NCBI RefSeq assembly: GCF_004151105.1
Contig: NZ_PHRF01000016.1
Coordinates: 1 to 64,000 of the forward strand
Direction: 5' to 3'
DNA: 64,000 nucleotides
DNA from: Streptomyces sp. L-9-10
Lineage (GTDB): Bacteria > Actinomycetota > Actinomycetes > Streptomycetales > Streptomycetaceae
A program made the translations under genes and the position numbers. Within the stretch, counting starts at the first letter, position 1; each line of letters starts with the position of its first letter. The notes beneath the pieces are model-generated. The model was not told where the DNA came from. It searched no databases and saw only the letters and a list, made by a program, of their open reading frames with translations. Positions 62,126 through 64,000 of this stretch are shown piece by piece.

Positions 62126-62162
62126 GAGCCCCGGCACCAACCCCCCCCAGGTGCCGGGGCTC
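62126..62162. terminator. Bidirectional terminator after hrdD
   Basis: Perfect 13-bp arms (GAGCCCCGGCACC and complement) flank an 11-base, C-rich loop. It lies between convergent hrdD and the WYL regulator gene. Confidence 0.9.
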
Positions 62163-62193
62163 ACCTCTGTCCGGGGCGGGTACGAGAGGGCAC

Positions 62194-63249
62194 TTACGGT
62201 GTCTCTCCCGGGGCAGCCGGGGCAGCCGGGGTGGTGGGGGTGGTGGGGACAGTAGGGATGGCTGGGGCAGCAGGGACGGCTAGGGCAGCCGGGGCAGTCG
62301 CCCGGGTGATCCTCGCCCCCAGTTCCCGCAGGTAGTCCGTCAGCCGGTCCGGCCGGTGCACCGTGAACTCGCAGTCCAGCAGCGCCAGCCGGAGTGCCAG
62401 CCACTCCATCGAGTCGTTGACCGAGGCGTGCAGGCGGCAGGAGTCCGGGCCGGTGGCTTCGGGCGTGCCGAGATGGGCCGGGAGCCGCGCCGCCACGAAT
62501 CGCGCGGGCGCCAGGAAGCTCACGTCCACCTCCATCGCCGGCTGCATCCGGGACATCGACCGGCTCAGGAACTTCGCCGCGTCCCCGGCCGGCAGCTCGC
62601 GCGGGCGGAATCGCGCGCCGGTGGCGAAGGGCTCGCTGACCCGGTCGACCCGGAACGTACGCCAGTCCTCCCGCCCGAGGTCGTACGCCACGAGGTACCA
62701 GCGCCGGCCGGTGGAGACGAGACGGTACGGCTCGACCTGGCGCTTCGTCTCCGTACCGTCGCCCGAGCGGTAGCCGAACCGCAGCCGCTCGGTGCCGGTG
62801 ACCGCCGAGGCCATCACCGTCAGGGTGCGCGGATCGATGCTGGCGCCGTCGCCCTGGGTGAGCGGGATCGTCGCGGCCTGGAGTGTGGAGACGCGGTGCC
62901 GCAGCCGGGAGGGCAGCACCTGCTCCAGCTTGGCGAGGGCCCGTACGGAGGCCTCCTCGACGCCCTCGATGGCATGGCCCGCCCCGGCGCGGAGCCCGAC
63001 GGCGATGGCGACGGCCTCCTCGTCGTCCAGGAGCAGCGGCGGCATGGCGGTGCCGGCGACCAGCCGGTAGCCGCCCACCGCGCCCATGGTGGCTTCGACG
63101 GGGTAGCCGAGGGCGCGCAGCCGGTCGATGTCGCGGCGGATGGTGCGCGGGCTGACGGCGAGCCGCTCGGCCAGCTCACTGCCCGGCCACTCGCGCGGAG
63201 TCTGGAGGAGGGAGAGCAGACTGAGGAGCCGTGCCGGGGTGTCGGTCAT
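62194..63249 (-). CDS. YafY/DeoR-type regulator with WYL domain
   Basis: 351 residues. An N-terminal HTH_11 domain (LLSLLQTPREWPGSELAERL, then VSPRTIRRDIDRLRALGYPV) is followed by a WYL domain (about residues 140-310) with RLVSTGRRWYLVAYDLGR, which has the Trp-Tyr-Leu signature, and EDWRTFRVDRVSEP. WYL domains bind nucleic acid or small ligands. The C-terminus ends in an Ala/Pro/Thr-rich repeat tail (APAAPAIPTVPTTPTTPAAP), encoded by GGGGCAGCC-like repeats, which looks like an expansion after the real domain end. It is divergent from a DHA2 efflux gene with a 6-bp palindrome between, so it most likely controls that pump. Confidence 0.92.
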   Translation of the reverse strand: MTDTPARLLSLLSLLQTPREWPGSELAERLAVSPRTIRRDIDRLRALGYPVEATMGAVGGYRLVAGTAMPPLLLDDEEAVAIAVGLRAGAGHAIEGVEEASVRALAKLEQVLPSRLRHRVSTLQAATIPLTQGDGASIDPRTLTVMASAVTGTERLRFGYRSGDGTETKRQVEPYRLVSTGRRWYLVAYDLGREDWRTFRVDRVSEPFATGARFRPRELPAGDAAKFLSRSMSRMQPAMEVDVSFLAPARFVAARLPAHLGTPEATGPDSCRLHASVNDSMEWLALRLALLDCEFTVHRPDRLTDYLRELGARITRATAPAALAVPAAPAIPTVPTTPTTPAAPAAPGETP

Positions 63250-63268
63250 GGATCCATGGTGCGCGTTA

Positions 63269-63291
63269 TCTAGGACATGGACTGGCCTAGA
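63269..63291. promoter_or_regulatory. Inverted repeat between the WYL regulator and DHA2 gene
   Basis: TCTAGG and CCTAGA are separated by 11 bp and lie about 20 bp from both start codons. It fits an operator for the WYL regulator. Confidence 0.55.
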
Positions 63292-63311
63292 TGGTCTCTA
63301 GCTTCTTCGGC

Positions 63312-64000
63312 ATGAGTTCTTCGCCCGCTTCTTCTCCGCCTTCTCCGCCTTCTCCCTCGACCTCTGTGGATGTTCTGGACAAGGACAAGGCAGCCGAGTC
63401 CCGTCCCGGCGCTTCGGACAGTGGCTCGGCCGTCGGCGGCGGCACGGTCACCGCGCCCGCCGGGGACCGTCGTCGCTGGCTGGCCCTGGCCATCGTCATG
63501 ACCGCCGCGTTCATGGACCTGGTCGACGTCACGATCGTCAATATCGCCATCCCGAGCATCGAGCGGGATCTGGGTGCCTCATTCGGGGCCATCCAGTGGA
63601 TCACCGCCGGATACGCTCTCGCCTTCGCCGCCGGACTGATCACAGGCGGTCGGCTCGGTGACATATACGGCCGCAAGCGCCTCTTCCTGATCGGTATCAG
63701 CGGCTTCACGATCGCCTCCGCGCTCTGCGGATTCGCCGCGACCCCGGAGATACTGGCCGGCTCACGGCTGCTCCAGGGGGCGATGGCGGCGCTGATGGTG
63801 CCGCAGGTGCTCGCGATCATCCATGTCACCTTCCCCGCGCACGAACGCGGCAAGGTCTTCGGGATGTTCGGGGCGATCGTCGGCCTCGGCGCCGTCTCGG
63901 GACCGCTGCTCGGCGCGCTGCTGACGCAGTGGAACATCGCCGGGCTGGAGTGGCGGCCCATCTTCCTGATCAATCTGCCGGTCGGGATCGCGGGCGTACT
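63312..64000 (+). CDS. DHA2 MFS efflux transporter, partial (5' part)
   Basis: 230 residues are present before the window ends. The protein starts with a Ser/Pro-rich, disordered 50-residue tail. The membrane part then begins with a DHA2 first segment (AFMDLVDVTIVNIAIPSIE), motif A (GGRLGDIYGRKR) and the start of motif C (GAIVGLGAVSGPLLGALL). It is the same family as the transporter at 57412 but not a close copy. The divergent WYL regulator is its likely controller. Confidence 0.9.
   Translation, partial: MSSSPASSPPSPPSPSTSVDVLDKDKAAESRPGASDSGSAVGGGTVTAPAGDRRRWLALAIVMTAAFMDLVDVTIVNIAIPSIERDLGASFGAIQWITAGYALAFAAGLITGGRLGDIYGRKRLFLIGISGFTIASALCGFAATPEILAGSRLLQGAMAALMVPQVLAIIHVTFPAHERGKVFGMFGAIVGLGAVSGPLLGALLTQWNIAGLEWRPIFLINLPVGIAGV

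Overview
The window is high-GC actinobacterial DNA, most likely from a Streptomyces chromosome. Supporting signs are many GTG and TTG starts, long antisense shadow frames, DUF317 and DUF2637 family genes, an HrdD-like sigma factor with a sigma-R-type promoter, and several regulator/efflux pairs typical of that genus. Roughly three quarters of the genes are recognisable; the rest are described as hypothetical.

Layout. (A) 1-8.7 kb is ordinary chromosome: a partial HAMP/cache membrane sensor, a CapA-like lipoprotein, two secreted or membrane hypotheticals, an RTX-type calcium-binding protein and a seven-repeat FG-GAP protein, with strong terminators and several simple-sequence tracts. (B) 9.6-16.6 kb holds a compact co-directional locus: a Crp/Fnr regulator, a class III cyclase-like protein, an inactive-looking STAND-like NTPase, an SPFH-like protein, a DUF4407 membrane protein and a Pycsar-type (PycTM-like) membrane protein. 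The cyclase-like protein ends with, and the STAND-like protein begins with, the same short Gly/Asn/Phe-rich motif. This layout resembles bacterial amyloid signalling pairs. I consider this locus the best candidate for an undescribed conflict system. (C) 17.0-50.5 kb is an integrative element in a tRNA-Arg(CCT) gene, bounded by 45-bp identical attL/attR copies. It carries a complete type I restriction-modification operon, a radical SAM/CYTH cassette with an ATPase, an XRE regulator and a Nudix hydrolase, a SacI-like endonuclease fused to a Ser/Thr kinase, a DUF317 protein, a complete pPIWI-RE three-gene system with an upstream HTH gene, and a mobilisation and integration module (relaxase, MobC, DUF2637, DUF3631, Xis, XRE, integrase). 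No FtsK/TraB-type translocase was recognised, so it looks mobilisable rather than self-transmissible. The integrase has an in-frame stop, so the element may be trapped. A decayed integrase tail left of attL, and a degenerate att-like sequence at 8949-8975, suggest an older related element once occupied the same tRNA and may have brought in region B. (D) 50.6-64 kb is again ordinary chromosome: SUKH-3 protein, atypical SDR, acyl-CoA ligase, M6 protease, TetR, DHA2 efflux pump, a divergent MarR/extradiol dioxygenase pair, HrdD, a WYL regulator and a partial second DHA2 pump.

How the parts work together. The element is a defence island: DNA restriction by methylation state (Hsd), a possible kinase-gated nuclease, and a PIWI-family guide-based system lie side by side, while region B next to it would be a nucleotide-signalling, membrane-targeting defence. 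All functional assignments come from reading motifs by eye; no database search was run.
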